A DNA stretch of 45,126 nt. Source: Bacteroidales bacterium (GTDB lineage: Bacteria > Bacteroidota > Bacteroidia > Bacteroidales > UBA932). The DNA lies in assembly GCA_017447815.1 (NCBI GenBank), contig JAFSMS010000050.1:1-45126 (forward strand), read 5' to 3'. Shown one piece after another: positions 7,335 to 14,470 of the stretch. Both the position numbers and the translations under genes were made by a program. Every line of letters begins with the position of its first letter. Positions within the stretch are counted from its first letter, which is position 1. The notes beneath the pieces are model-generated. The model saw nothing but the letters and a program-made list of their open reading frames with translations. It was not told the origin of the DNA and made no database searches.

Positions 7335-7365
7335 TTTGTTGTTAAATTATTTTTTCTTATATTTG
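7335..7365 (+). promoter_or_regulatory. Promoter of the AbrB/PIN pair
   Basis: TTTG at 7335-7338 and TATATTTG at 7358-7365 are 19 nt apart, a good Bacteroidetes sigma-type promoter, 43 nt before the ATG at 7409. Confidence 0.65.
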
Positions 7366-7408
7366 CAGAAAAATAAGAATTACTTACTTTTCTTAAATAT
7401 CGGATATT

Positions 7409-7672
7409 ATGGCAACCATTGCAGCTATGTCATCCAGAGGACAAATCGTTCTCCCTATCGCCATCCGCAAGAAACTCGGTCTTGGGGAGGGCTCGCAATT
7501 CCTGGTCGTGACAGACAATGAGAATATCCTCCTTAAACCTGTTAAGGAGCCTTCCCTTGATGAATTCTACTCCCTGATTGAACAGGCACAGAGAACGGCC
7601 GCGCAGCTTGGACTTACCGAGGAAGATATTAATGCCGAGATCAAGGCGATGAGAGCCCAGAAGCGCAAATGA
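7409..7672 (+). CDS. AbrB/SpoVT/MazE-type antitoxin
   Basis: An 87-residue protein. Residues about 7-45 (MSSRGQIVLPIAIRKKLGL, then a short hairpin) are a swapped-hairpin AbrB DNA-binding domain; the C-terminal helices (about 50-87, ending KAMRAQKRK) would bind and neutralise the toxin. The start could be 7409 or the second Met at 7427. The stop overlaps the next ATG in an ATGA junction (7669-7672), the classic antitoxin-toxin arrangement. It probably represses its own promoter at 7335-7365. Its toxin is damaged (next entry), so it may now act as a free antitoxin. Confidence 0.8.
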   Translation: MATIAAMSSRGQIVLPIAIRKKLGLGEGSQFLVVTDNENILLKPVKEPSLDEFYSLIEQAQRTAAQLGLTEEDINAEIKAMRAQKRK

Positions 7673-8036
7673 GGATTGTCGTTGATACCAACCTTACCAG
7701 CTTCTTCATTATATCATGGAGGGCAGGGTGGATGTTGTGGCCAGCAAGGAGATTGTGGACGAGTATGAAGAGATTGTACTCCGTCTGAAACAGAAGTACC
7801 CTAGGATCGACACAAGGATTCCACTTCAGGAACTTCTTTTAAAATTCGAAATCATCCGCGTCAGTTCCGATATCCAAGCCAGCCGTGATCCGGACGACAA
7901 TAAGTTCATATCCTGTGCTGTTGACGGGAAATGCCTTTATATTGTTAGTGGAGACGATGACTTGCTGTCTGTCGGTAATTATGGAGACGTGGAGATACTT
8001 ACCGTCGCTGAGTTCTTGAGTCGCTTGGATGGTTAG
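7669..8036 (+). pseudogene. Broken PIN-domain toxin (VapC-like, COG1569-type)
   Basis: The first codons read MRIVVDTN, the canonical PIN start with the first catalytic Asp. That frame soon stops. The rest of the domain is in another frame from about 7716: EGRVDVVASKEIVDEYEEIV, then SRDPDDNKFISCAV and VSGDDDLL, with the remaining acidic residues of the RNase site. Only about 23 nt separate the two parts, where intact relatives have about 25 residues, so I infer an internal deletion of roughly 50-60 nt that also shifted the frame. Translation from the internal ATG at 7716 would give 106 residues lacking the first strand and first Asp, so it should be inactive. Confidence 0.7.
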
Positions 8037-8111
8037 GTTGACCATCAGGATACCGCAACTTTCTGCTTTTTGTTTACGAGGGAAGTCGGCCATTTTCACT
8101 ATATTCGCGGT

Positions 8112-8327
8112 ATGGCAGATTATTACAGACATTTCAAAGGCGGCAAGTATAAGCTACTGGGTATTGCAAAGGACAGTGATACCCTGGAGAAGATGGTCGT
8201 ATATCAGGCTCTCTATGGTGAAGGGGAGATGTGGGTAAGGCCTTATGAGATGTTCTTCGGGACTGTCGAGAGGGATGGCAAGGTAATGCAGCGTTTCACC
8301 AAAATAACGGAGGAAGAAGCACTATGA
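8112..8327 (+). CDS. DUF1653 domain protein
   Basis: A 71-residue protein that is almost entirely a DUF1653 domain: YYRHFKGGKYKLLGIAKDSD, VVYQALYGEGEMWVRP and MFF at the expected spacing. The family is small, beta-rich and of unknown function, common in bacteria and phages. I prefer the ATG at 8112 because the domain begins right after it; an in-frame ATG at 8070 would add 14 non-family residues. Its stop overlaps the next start (8324-8327), so it heads a three-gene operon. Confidence 0.8.
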   Translation: MADYYRHFKGGKYKLLGIAKDSDTLEKMVVYQALYGEGEMWVRPYEMFFGTVERDGKVMQRFTKITEEEAL

Positions 8328-8806
8328 CATTTCTTATCGAATCCATCATTACCTGCGCTCTGTTTACACTCTTTGTATTCCTATTGTCCAGGAATCCCGT
8401 AAAGAGCATATTCAATTACCCGCCAGCTATAATCGAACGCTGCAAAACCCTCGGACTGGTTGATGATAGTAATAAGCCGGGAGGTATTGTTTTCTATATT
8501 AAAAAGATAACGGCGCTGCTTGTGTTTGGTGTGCTTTTGGGCTTGCTGGTTCGTTATATCAATCATTGCGAAACATTCTGGTGTGGCGTGTTAACTGCCT
8601 ATGCACTTTGGAACGTTGTGAATTGGTTCGATGCCATTGTCCTGGATTGCATCTGGTTCTGTCATGATTCTCACTTCATAATTCCCGGGACTGAAGATAT
8701 GACTGCTGCTTACCACGATTACTGGTTCCATATTAAAGGTTCTCTTATCGGCATGGTCCTGGCTATTCCTTCCGTTCTCATTGCCGGAATAATCGTAGTC
8801 CTATGA
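8324..8806 (+). CDS. Four-helix inner-membrane protein, unknown
   Basis: 160 residues with hydrophobic segments at about 2-22, 62-82, 88-110 and 138-160. Between the third and fourth spans lies a loop with NWFDAIVLDCIWFCHDSH and PGTEDM...YHDYWFH, which I have seen in uncharacterised membrane proteins of Firmicutes and Bacteroidetes. No transport motif is recognisable. Start and stop both overlap the neighbouring genes in ATGA junctions, so expression is probably coupled with the DUF1653 and TIGR04076 genes. Confidence 0.65.
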   Translation: MTFLIESIITCALFTLFVFLLSRNPVKSIFNYPPAIIERCKTLGLVDDSNKPGGIVFYIKKITALLVFGVLLGLLVRYINHCETFWCGVLTAYALWNVVNWFDAIVLDCIWFCHDSHFIIPGTEDMTAAYHDYWFHIKGSLIGMVLAIPSVLIAGIIVVL

Positions 8807-9105
8807 AGAAAGTAAGAATCACAGCCATAAGAAAAGCATCATACCCCGACTTGATGGCCCAGTACGAGAATCCCATCGAGCATGCCTGTGATGTAGTGGA
8901 AGGTCAGCAGTGGATGTCGGTAGATGGTAAGTGTCCGGAGGGTATGTGTCCTGAAGCTTGGAAGTCTATGAGGGAATTTGTAGAGGCCCTGGCACGTGGA
9001 GAGGGTAATTTCTTCGATGGCTGGATGAAGAACCCCATGAGCGCCATGATCTCCTGCAACGACGGATTCAGGCCAGTGAGCTTCTATCTGGAGGTGATGG
9101 AGTAA
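8803..9105 (+). CDS. TIGR04076 family protein
   Basis: A 100-residue protein matching TIGR04076 over its full length: MKKVRITAIRK, then NPIEHACDV near 24, WKSMREFVEALARGEGNFFDGWMKNP and SCNDGFRPVSF at the end. The family is small, has conserved Cys residues (C28, C44, C49 and C84 here) and has no firm function. Last gene of the operon starting at 8112, overlapping the upstream gene by 4 nt. Confidence 0.8.
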   Translation: MKKVRITAIRKASYPDLMAQYENPIEHACDVVEGQQWMSVDGKCPEGMCPEAWKSMREFVEALARGEGNFFDGWMKNPMSAMISCNDGFRPVSFYLEVME

Positions 9106-9134
9106 AATGTGTTAAATAATTCGGAGTTTGTATT

Positions 9135-9347
9135 ATGAAGATAGAATGGGTAGGCGACTTCAAAATCGAAGTGGGTCTTGATATTGATAACGCCGTTGTG
9201 ATTTCGGCTAACCGAGATGGTCTTCTTTCTCTGGCCAGACAATTAACAACCTTAGCGGATGAATCTGTCGGTTCCCATATCCACTATGATGAATATAATT
9301 CACTTGAAGATGGCTCCATCGAGATGATAATAGCAAAGACGTGGTAA
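9135..9347 (+). CDS. Imm32-like orphan immunity protein
   Basis: A 70-residue protein with SANRDGLLSLARQLTTLAD, then GSHIHYDEYNSLEDGSIEMII, resembling the Imm32 family of polymorphic-toxin immunity proteins. No toxin gene is adjacent: the upstream neighbour is a TIGR04076 gene and the downstream one a HARE-HTH gene. It may be a standalone immunity gene kept after loss of its toxin, or a member of the fold with another role. Confidence 0.6.
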   Translation: MKIEWVGDFKIEVGLDIDNAVVISANRDGLLSLARQLTTLADESVGSHIHYDEYNSLEDGSIEMIIAKTW

Positions 9348-9366
9348 ATTCCAGTTTATCTTTCAA

Positions 9367-9573
9367 ATGACCCTCCCCGAAGCCATAGTGTATCTCCTTG
9401 CCACTTCCAACCACGGCATGAAGACTGACCAGATTGCGCGCCTGGTTAATGAGAAAGGTTTATACAGGAGACGAGATGGAAAGCCGGTGGATGGAAGACA
9501 GGTTTATGCAGTAGTTATGGCCCATCCTGATACGTTTGTGAAGAGTGAAGGGTTGATAAGATTGATGATATAA
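9367..9573 (+). CDS. HARE-HTH (HB1/ASXL-type) winged-helix protein
   Basis: 68 residues forming one HARE-HTH domain: TLPEAIVYLLATSNHGMKTD, IARLVNEKGLYRRRDGKPV, RQVYAVVMAHPDTFVK. The family usually occurs fused to restriction or chromatin factors and is predicted to bind modified or restriction-targeted DNA; here it stands alone at the end of the accessory region. Start at 9367, 19 nt after the Imm32-like stop. Confidence 0.65.
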   Translation: MTLPEAIVYLLATSNHGMKTDQIARLVNEKGLYRRRDGKPVDGRQVYAVVMAHPDTFVKSEGLIRLMI

Positions 9574-9704
9574 TTTCGCAGTGAGCAGCATCCTGGCACA
9601 AGCTTTTCTTAACTTGCGCCCATGATACACACATTTTCCGGCACATGGAAAATTCCGTCCGCCGGGCAGCCGGATAGGAAGCCCCTGGACATTCTGTCCT
9701 CAAA

Positions 9705-9743
9705 ATGGACTTTTTGACACTTCCATGCTGACAAAAAGTCCAT
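9705..9743. repeat. 12-bp perfect inverted repeat downstream of the HARE-HTH gene
   Basis: ATGGACTTTTTG (9705-9716) and CAAAAAGTCCAT (9732-9743) are perfect reverse complements with a 15-nt spacer. The 281-base gap (9574-9854) holds nothing else I can name. It marks the compositional border with the GC-rich region and could be a hairpin, an operator or an element end. Confidence 0.6.
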
Positions 9744-9854
9744 CATCCCGGCACTGGTCCCAGCTTTGCAATATCCTTAGGCGTTCCGATGAGGAACCCG
9801 GACGGAAGGCCACGTAAGGACCCGAAACCGAAGAATGTTTAAAATGATTTTGTT

Positions 9855-10286
9855 ATGTTACCTACGATTAGAAGGAATCAAAGCTGGTTGCCTGACATCT
9901 TCAACGACTTCTTCGACAACAGCTGGATGGAAAGAACAAACTACACCGCTCCGGCCATCAATGTAATTGAAAACGAGAAAGAATATGACGTGGAGCTGGC
10001 CGCTCCGGGTCTCACCAAGGAAGACTTCCAGGTCCATGTGGACGAGGACAACAACCTTGTCATCAACATGGAAAAGAAGGCCGAGAACCATGAGAAAAAA
10101 CACCACGGAAGGTATCTACGCCGTGAATTCTCTTACGAGAAGTTCCAGCAGATGCTTACGCTTCCCGAGGATGCCGAGGCCGACAAGATTGAAGCCAAGG
10201 TGGAGCACGGTGTGCTGAATGTCCACATCCCTAAGAAGGAGAAAGTGGATGTCCAGAAGGCCGTCAAGCAGATTGAGATACAATAA
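9855..10286 (+). CDS. Small heat-shock protein, Hsp20/alpha-crystallin family
   Basis: 143 residues with the usual sHSP layout: short aromatic N-terminus (SWLPDIFNDFFDNSW), alpha-crystallin domain at about 35-130 (PAINVIENEKEYDVELAAPG, LRREFSYEKF), the strand motif GVLNVHIPKK near 118-127, and a C-terminal tail. It is a cytoplasmic ATP-independent holdase that keeps unfolding proteins soluble. Monocistronic, with an intrinsic terminator just downstream. No CIRCE-like operator was seen upstream. Confidence 0.9.
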   Translation: MLPTIRRNQSWLPDIFNDFFDNSWMERTNYTAPAINVIENEKEYDVELAAPGLTKEDFQVHVDEDNNLVINMEKKAENHEKKHHGRYLRREFSYEKFQQMLTLPEDAEADKIEAKVEHGVLNVHIPKKEKVDVQKAVKQIEIQ

Positions 10287-10312
10287 TCTCTGACGCCACA
10301 GTTATTGGTATA

Positions 10313-10347
10313 AAGGGCGCAGTCATGAAGGGCTGCGCCCTTTTTTT
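10313..10347 (+). terminator. Intrinsic terminator of the Hsp20 gene
   Basis: AAGGGCGCAG (10313-10322) pairs with CTGCGCCCTT (10333-10342), loop of 10 nt, followed by a T-run to 10347. Confidence 0.85.
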
Positions 10348-10404
10348 GCATTATACCCCCGCGATCCGACCAAGCGTCCGGCTCTCCATCCCAGGGAAAA
10401 TGAT

Positions 10405-10412
10405 TATTTTTG
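10405..10412 (+). promoter_or_regulatory. -7 box before the acetyltransferase relic
   Basis: TATTTTTG fits TAnnTTTG and lies 21 nt before the ATG at 10434. The promoter appears intact although its gene is broken, and may now serve the lipoprotein gene at 10679. Confidence 0.5.
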
Positions 10413-10433
10413 CAAGCGGAAAGAACCTAAACA

Positions 10434-10665
10434 ATGACAATACAAGAATTCAGAGATTACATGGCATCCGGCAAGCCGGTCGTTGACGGATCGGATGTTT
10501 ACATGATGTTTCATCAACTCTCCCAGGAGGCGCTGAAGATTACGGCCGAGATAAACGGGCAATACCACACGCCCGAAGAATTGCATACGCTTCGTCGTCA
10601 CAAAAGACGTTGCTCCGAATACCGTGGTTGGAGGAGTCCCGGCAAAACTTATCAAAGCCCTGTAA
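10434..10665 (+). pseudogene. Sugar O-acetyltransferase gene with a large internal deletion
   Basis: The 5' part (10434 to about 10590) encodes MTIQEFRDYMASGKPVVDGS and further residues typical of the helical N-terminus of maltose/galactoside O-acetyltransferase relatives. From 10594, in a different frame, 23 codons read VVTKDVAPNTVVGGVPAKLI and end KAL with a TAA at 10663-10665, the canonical end of the left-handed beta-helix acetyltransferase. The whole hexapeptide-repeat core between them, usually about 100 or more residues, is missing. A single deletion with a frame change explains this; the gene cannot make an enzyme. Confidence 0.8.
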
Positions 10666-10678
10666 CCCCTTGAACTTG

Positions 10679-11173
10679 ATGCGTCCCCTGCATATCGCCA
10701 GAAGGACCTTGTCCATCCTCCTGCTCCTGTGTCTGCTGTTATCCTGCGGGACACCCCGGCGCCTCTCCAAGGCACGTCTCGTGGATGCCGTTTGGACCTT
10801 CAGCCAGACGCGTCCGGACGGGTTCACGCTGGATATCCGCACCCTGACAGAACCCGCCCGGGGAATCAGCGTAGCATACGCCGCCACGCAGAACAGCCAC
10901 GGCAGGGAGGCGCTGGACGTAGTGATAAGCCATGCTACGGTCCACGAGGGTTTTGTGGGCGGATGGTTCAATGGGGCCGATAGCCTCTATTACTTTGACA
11001 GCGTGCGCCTCTTCCCGGAAGACTCCCTTGAATCGGCCGTGAACTTTGGCAAGGCCAATTCCCAAAAGGCCATCTATCGGCTTTCAAGCGGTGAGGAAAT
11101 CCTGCTGGAAGAGGACCCGGTAAGCCCCTGTTTGTGCCCCAAATCAAGCACGAATGGACGGAATAACCCGTAA
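10679..11173 (+). CDS. Small lipoprotein, unknown function
   Basis: 164 residues. The N-terminus has Arg residues, a leucine-rich core and the lipobox LLSC at about 20-23, so the mature protein should be lipidated at Cys23. The start at 10679 is chosen because the signal peptide begins there. The body has a mixed strand pattern (LDVVISHATVHEGFVGGWFN) and a polar tail; no domain was recognised. It lies 13 nt after the acetyltransferase relic and may use its promoter. Confidence 0.6.
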   Translation: MRPLHIARRTLSILLLLCLLLSCGTPRRLSKARLVDAVWTFSQTRPDGFTLDIRTLTEPARGISVAYAATQNSHGREALDVVISHATVHEGFVGGWFNGADSLYYFDSVRLFPEDSLESAVNFGKANSQKAIYRLSSGEEILLEEDPVSPCLCPKSSTNGRNNP

Positions 11174-11223
11174 GCGGAAAGAGGTCGTAGGCAAAGTGGT
11201 TTCATTATTTATGAAAACAGATA

Positions 11224-11255
11224 TTTGACAAGGCCGATTTTTTTCTATATCTTTG
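11224..11255 (+). promoter_or_regulatory. Promoter of the MscS-family gene
   Basis: TTTG at 11224-11227 and TATCTTTG at 11248-11255, 20 nt apart, 28 nt before the ATG at 11284. A textbook Bacteroidetes housekeeping promoter. Confidence 0.8.
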
Positions 11256-11283
11256 GATTTCAAAGTGCCTAAGGCCCGCTTGT

Positions 11284-13950
11284 ATGAAAAAGAAACTCCT
11301 GACGCTGGCATTTGCCACCCTGGTGTTCTCCATCCCGCTTCTGTCGGTGGTGAACGGCCTGTCTATCAGTCATGTTCTCAAAGACCTCCGCTCGGAACTG
11401 AGAATAAAATATACGCAACGGAGTGAGGAACAGAAGCAGTTTGACAAGAACTACGAGCGAGAGCATAAACGGATGGTGGATATCATCACCTCGTCCAACG
11501 AACTTTCCATCCTCCTCTATACGCAGGAACAAGGCAAGACCTTCGACCTGGCCTATTCGCTGAACAAGGTCTCATCGGCCTTTAAGGATTTCAGCAAAGA
11601 AAGCAGGCCCTATGCCCGCAGCGTTCACGAACTGGATGTGGAGGTGGACCGCTACGCCCGTCTGATCGAGGCCCTCCGCCGGCTCCCTCCGCTGATGACG
11701 GAGATTGAACTGGAACTTGTCCCGGACAGCCTGCTGTACCACAACGATTCCCTTGACTGGGAAATCTCCGAGGTGGCATCATCCCTGGAAAAGGAAGTGA
11801 TCCGCATCGCCATCAGGGACTCGCTCGCCTCCCCCTTTGTTCTGGACACAGAAGGAGAGATTCACCGGGATTCCTGTATCCGCTATGCCTCCGGACTGCT
11901 CAAAATGCATGCGGCCAACCGCGCCAAACTGATGGCCGACAGTTCTCACTACCGCTCCGCCTACCTGCGGATGAAGGAAGCCTACGATTACGCCCAATCC
12001 CGTTACAAGGATTTGGAAAAATATGTCTTCGTGGACGGACAGGCTTCCTATCTGGACATTCTCTCCGCTCCTTCCTATTACTGGGGGAAAGTCAAAAAAG
12101 ACCTGAACGAGCAGTATAATTTCCTCGAAACCTCCAAAGATGAGCCGGAGGAAAACTCCGCCACGGCAAATGAAAGCGATGAAAGTTACTTTGACAGCCT
12201 TCCCGGCAGGCAACTCAATTTCATGCTGGTGGCATTGAGCCTCATCCAACTCTTCGCCCTGGGCTTTTTCTGGGGAATCGCCTACCTACTGCTTTGGCTT
12301 CTGGGCAAATGGGACAAAGTCAACCGCTTTTTCCCTCAAAAGAAGCGTACCCTTCTGGCCATACTGGTGGGAACCGTCATTTACTTCCTGCTGCTGGGCT
12401 TCGGCCTTCGCGGGAACGAGTACATCAACATTGGCGTGAGGCATATCAACACCTTCCTGTGGCTGCTCATCGCCATCAGCGGCTCTCTGCTGCTGCGCGT
12501 GAAATCGGAGCAGATCCGCCCCTGCCTGCGTCTGTATATTCCCACCTTCCTCATCGCCCTGTTCATCATTGTCTGCCGCATCAGTTTTGTGCCGGACTCC
12601 CTGCTGATTTTCCTGCTTCCGCCCATCCTGGCCTTCGCCGTGGCGCGCCAGTTGTTTTTCAGCATCCGGGAAAGCGCCAAAGCCACCCCCATCGACAGCA
12701 CCCTGGGCTGGACGTCGCTGTTCATTTACGCCATCTCCTTTGTGTTTTCCCTGGTGGGCTACACCTTCCTGGCCCTGCTCATCCTGGTGTGGTGGTATTT
12801 CCAACTGGCCGCCCTGCTCTCCATTTTCTGCCTGGACGGCCTGGCCGTCCAATACAAGGAACGCTGGCTGGACAAGCGCACGGAAGAGATGCGCAAGCGT
12901 ATCACCTATGTGGGAGGCGAAGACCGTGAATCACTGCTGTTCGGCGCCACGTGGCTTTACGAACTCATCAGGGATGTCACGCTTCCGGCCCTGCTGCTGG
13001 TCTCCCTGCCCGTCTGCGTACACCAGTCCCTGAACATCTTCGATTTCAGCGACCTGTTCGACACGCTCTTCTACAAGCCCTTCGTACAACTTTATGACAA
13101 GGGTGGTTTCGAGACATTCCGCCTCTCGGGGCAAAGCATCTTCGGCCTCATTCTCCTGTTCATGGCTCTTCGTTTCCTCAACCGGGCCATTCATACCATC
13201 TGGCGCTTTACCCGCTATGCCCTGTTCATGCGCAAGCACAAGCGTACGACCATCCGCCCCAATGAAATCAACCTGTCCCTGGGCAACAGCATCATCAGTG
13301 TCCTGGTTTGGATGACCTATATCGCGGTGGTGGTTTCCGTACTGAGGATCCCCATGGGCTCGCTCACCTTGATAGCCGGCGGGCTGTCGGCCGGTATCGG
13401 TCTGGCGCTCAAGGATATCATCAACAACTTCATCTACGGCATCCAACTTCTGGGCGGCCGCCTCAGGGTTGGCGACTGGATTGAATGCGAGGGGGTACGC
13501 GGCCGGGTGATTGCCATCAACTACCAGTGCGTGGTGGTTGAAACCATCGACGGCACGGAAATGTCCTTCCTCAATGCCTCCCTGTTTGGCAAGAACTTCA
13601 ACAACCTCACCCGCAACAACTCCTACGAACTCACCAAGCTTACGGCCAGCGTAGCCTACGGAACCAAAGTTGAGCAAGTACGGGAAGCACTCACGGAAGC
13701 CATGAAGCAACTTCAGACCAAAGACCGCTATGGACGGGACATTGTGGAACCCAAGTACGGAATCCAGGTGTTTGTGGAAAAGATGGCCGACAGCGGCGTA
13801 GTGATCCTGATCAAGCAATATGTGCTGGTTCCCGAAAGGATTTCCTATGTGGATCGCGCCGTGGGAGTGATTTACGAGGCCCTGAACGCCAATGGTATCA
13901 CCATCCCGTTCCCGCAATGCGATGTCCACCTCATACACGATGACAAATAA
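11284..13950 (+). CDS. Large MscS-family mechanosensitive channel
   Basis: 888 residues, far longer than the 286-residue E. coli MscS and organised like MscK/YbiO-type paralogues. Residues 1-25 are a signal or first span; about 30-290 are a charged helical periplasmic region; then come several membrane spans (starting about 307, 358, 390, 418, 477) and another block near 620 and 660. The conserved MscS part follows: span at about 670-690, pore helix LIAGGLSAGIGLALKDIINN near 698, then the beta domain with RVGDWIECEGVRGRVIAINY and the alpha/beta C-terminal domain to the end. It gates ion release on membrane tension. The nearby beta-barrel gene starts 17 nt downstream. Confidence 0.9.
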   Translation: MKKKLLTLAFATLVFSIPLLSVVNGLSISHVLKDLRSELRIKYTQRSEEQKQFDKNYEREHKRMVDIITSSNELSILLYTQEQGKTFDLAYSLNKVSSAFKDFSKESRPYARSVHELDVEVDRYARLIEALRRLPPLMTEIELELVPDSLLYHNDSLDWEISEVASSLEKEVIRIAIRDSLASPFVLDTEGEIHRDSCIRYASGLLKMHAANRAKLMADSSHYRSAYLRMKEAYDYAQSRYKDLEKYVFVDGQASYLDILSAPSYYWGKVKKDLNEQYNFLETSKDEPEENSATANESDESYFDSLPGRQLNFMLVALSLIQLFALGFFWGIAYLLLWLLGKWDKVNRFFPQKKRTLLAILVGTVIYFLLLGFGLRGNEYINIGVRHINTFLWLLIAISGSLLLRVKSEQIRPCLRLYIPTFLIALFIIVCRISFVPDSLLIFLLPPILAFAVARQLFFSIRESAKATPIDSTLGWTSLFIYAISFVFSLVGYTFLALLILVWWYFQLAALLSIFCLDGLAVQYKERWLDKRTEEMRKRITYVGGEDRESLLFGATWLYELIRDVTLPALLLVSLPVCVHQSLNIFDFSDLFDTLFYKPFVQLYDKGGFETFRLSGQSIFGLILLFMALRFLNRAIHTIWRFTRYALFMRKHKRTTIRPNEINLSLGNSIISVLVWMTYIAVVVSVLRIPMGSLTLIAGGLSAGIGLALKDIINNFIYGIQLLGGRLRVGDWIECEGVRGRVIAINYQCVVVETIDGTEMSFLNASLFGKNFNNLTRNNSYELTKLTASVAYGTKVEQVREALTEAMKQLQTKDRYGRDIVEPKYGIQVFVEKMADSGVVILIKQYVLVPERISYVDRAVGVIYEALNANGITIPFPQCDVHLIHDDK

Positions 13951-13967
13951 CCAAACTATGCAATGAA

Positions 13968-14468
13968 ATGAACAAAAAGCTACTCGTCGTACTGACTCTT
14001 TTGCTGTTGGCAGTTCCGCTCCGGGCGCAGTGGTATGTAGGCGGCAGCCTTGCTTTCCGCAGTTCCGAAGGCGGACGGAGCACCAGCATGGTTCTTCGGC
14101 CGGAGGTGGGTTATTCATGGGGAGACTGGTCCTTCGGCGTGGCTTTTGCCTTCGACGTCTATAAAATGAAAGACAGCACTCAGAACGACCTCACCCTGGA
14201 TGTGAGTCCCTACGTGGATTACTATTTCTGGAGGTCGGGGATACTGTCTTTTTATGTGGAAGGAGGTTGCGGATTCCGCCGAAGCATTTCACAGTACAAT
14301 ACCTACACGAGTTGGACCCCCTATCTGAAACCTTGTCTGGAAATATCCCTTGCCGATCACTGGGCCGTACAGGGCTCGCTGGGCCGGCTGGAATACGACA
14401 CCCATTTCAAAAACTTTTCCTTTGAACTCGACAACGGAATCAGCGTAGGGCTCTATTACAGTTTCTAA
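13968..14468 (+). CDS. Small outer-membrane beta-barrel protein
   Basis: 166 residues. A signal peptide (MNKKLLVVLTLLLLAVPLRA) is followed by QWYVGGSLAFRSSEGG and alternating aromatic and polar strands, ending in LYYSF, the C-terminal aromatic signature of outer-membrane barrels. The size suits an eight-stranded OmpX/OmpW-like barrel. It follows the MscS-family gene by 17 nt and may share its transcript. Its stop is 2 nt from the stop of the convergent MATE gene, with no room for a terminator between them. Confidence 0.75.
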   Translation: MNKKLLVVLTLLLLAVPLRAQWYVGGSLAFRSSEGGRSTSMVLRPEVGYSWGDWSFGVAFAFDVYKMKDSTQNDLTLDVSPYVDYYFWRSGILSFYVEGGCGFRRSISQYNTYTSWTPYLKPCLEISLADHWAVQGSLGRLEYDTHFKNFSFELDNGISVGLYYSF

Positions 14469-14470
14469 CC

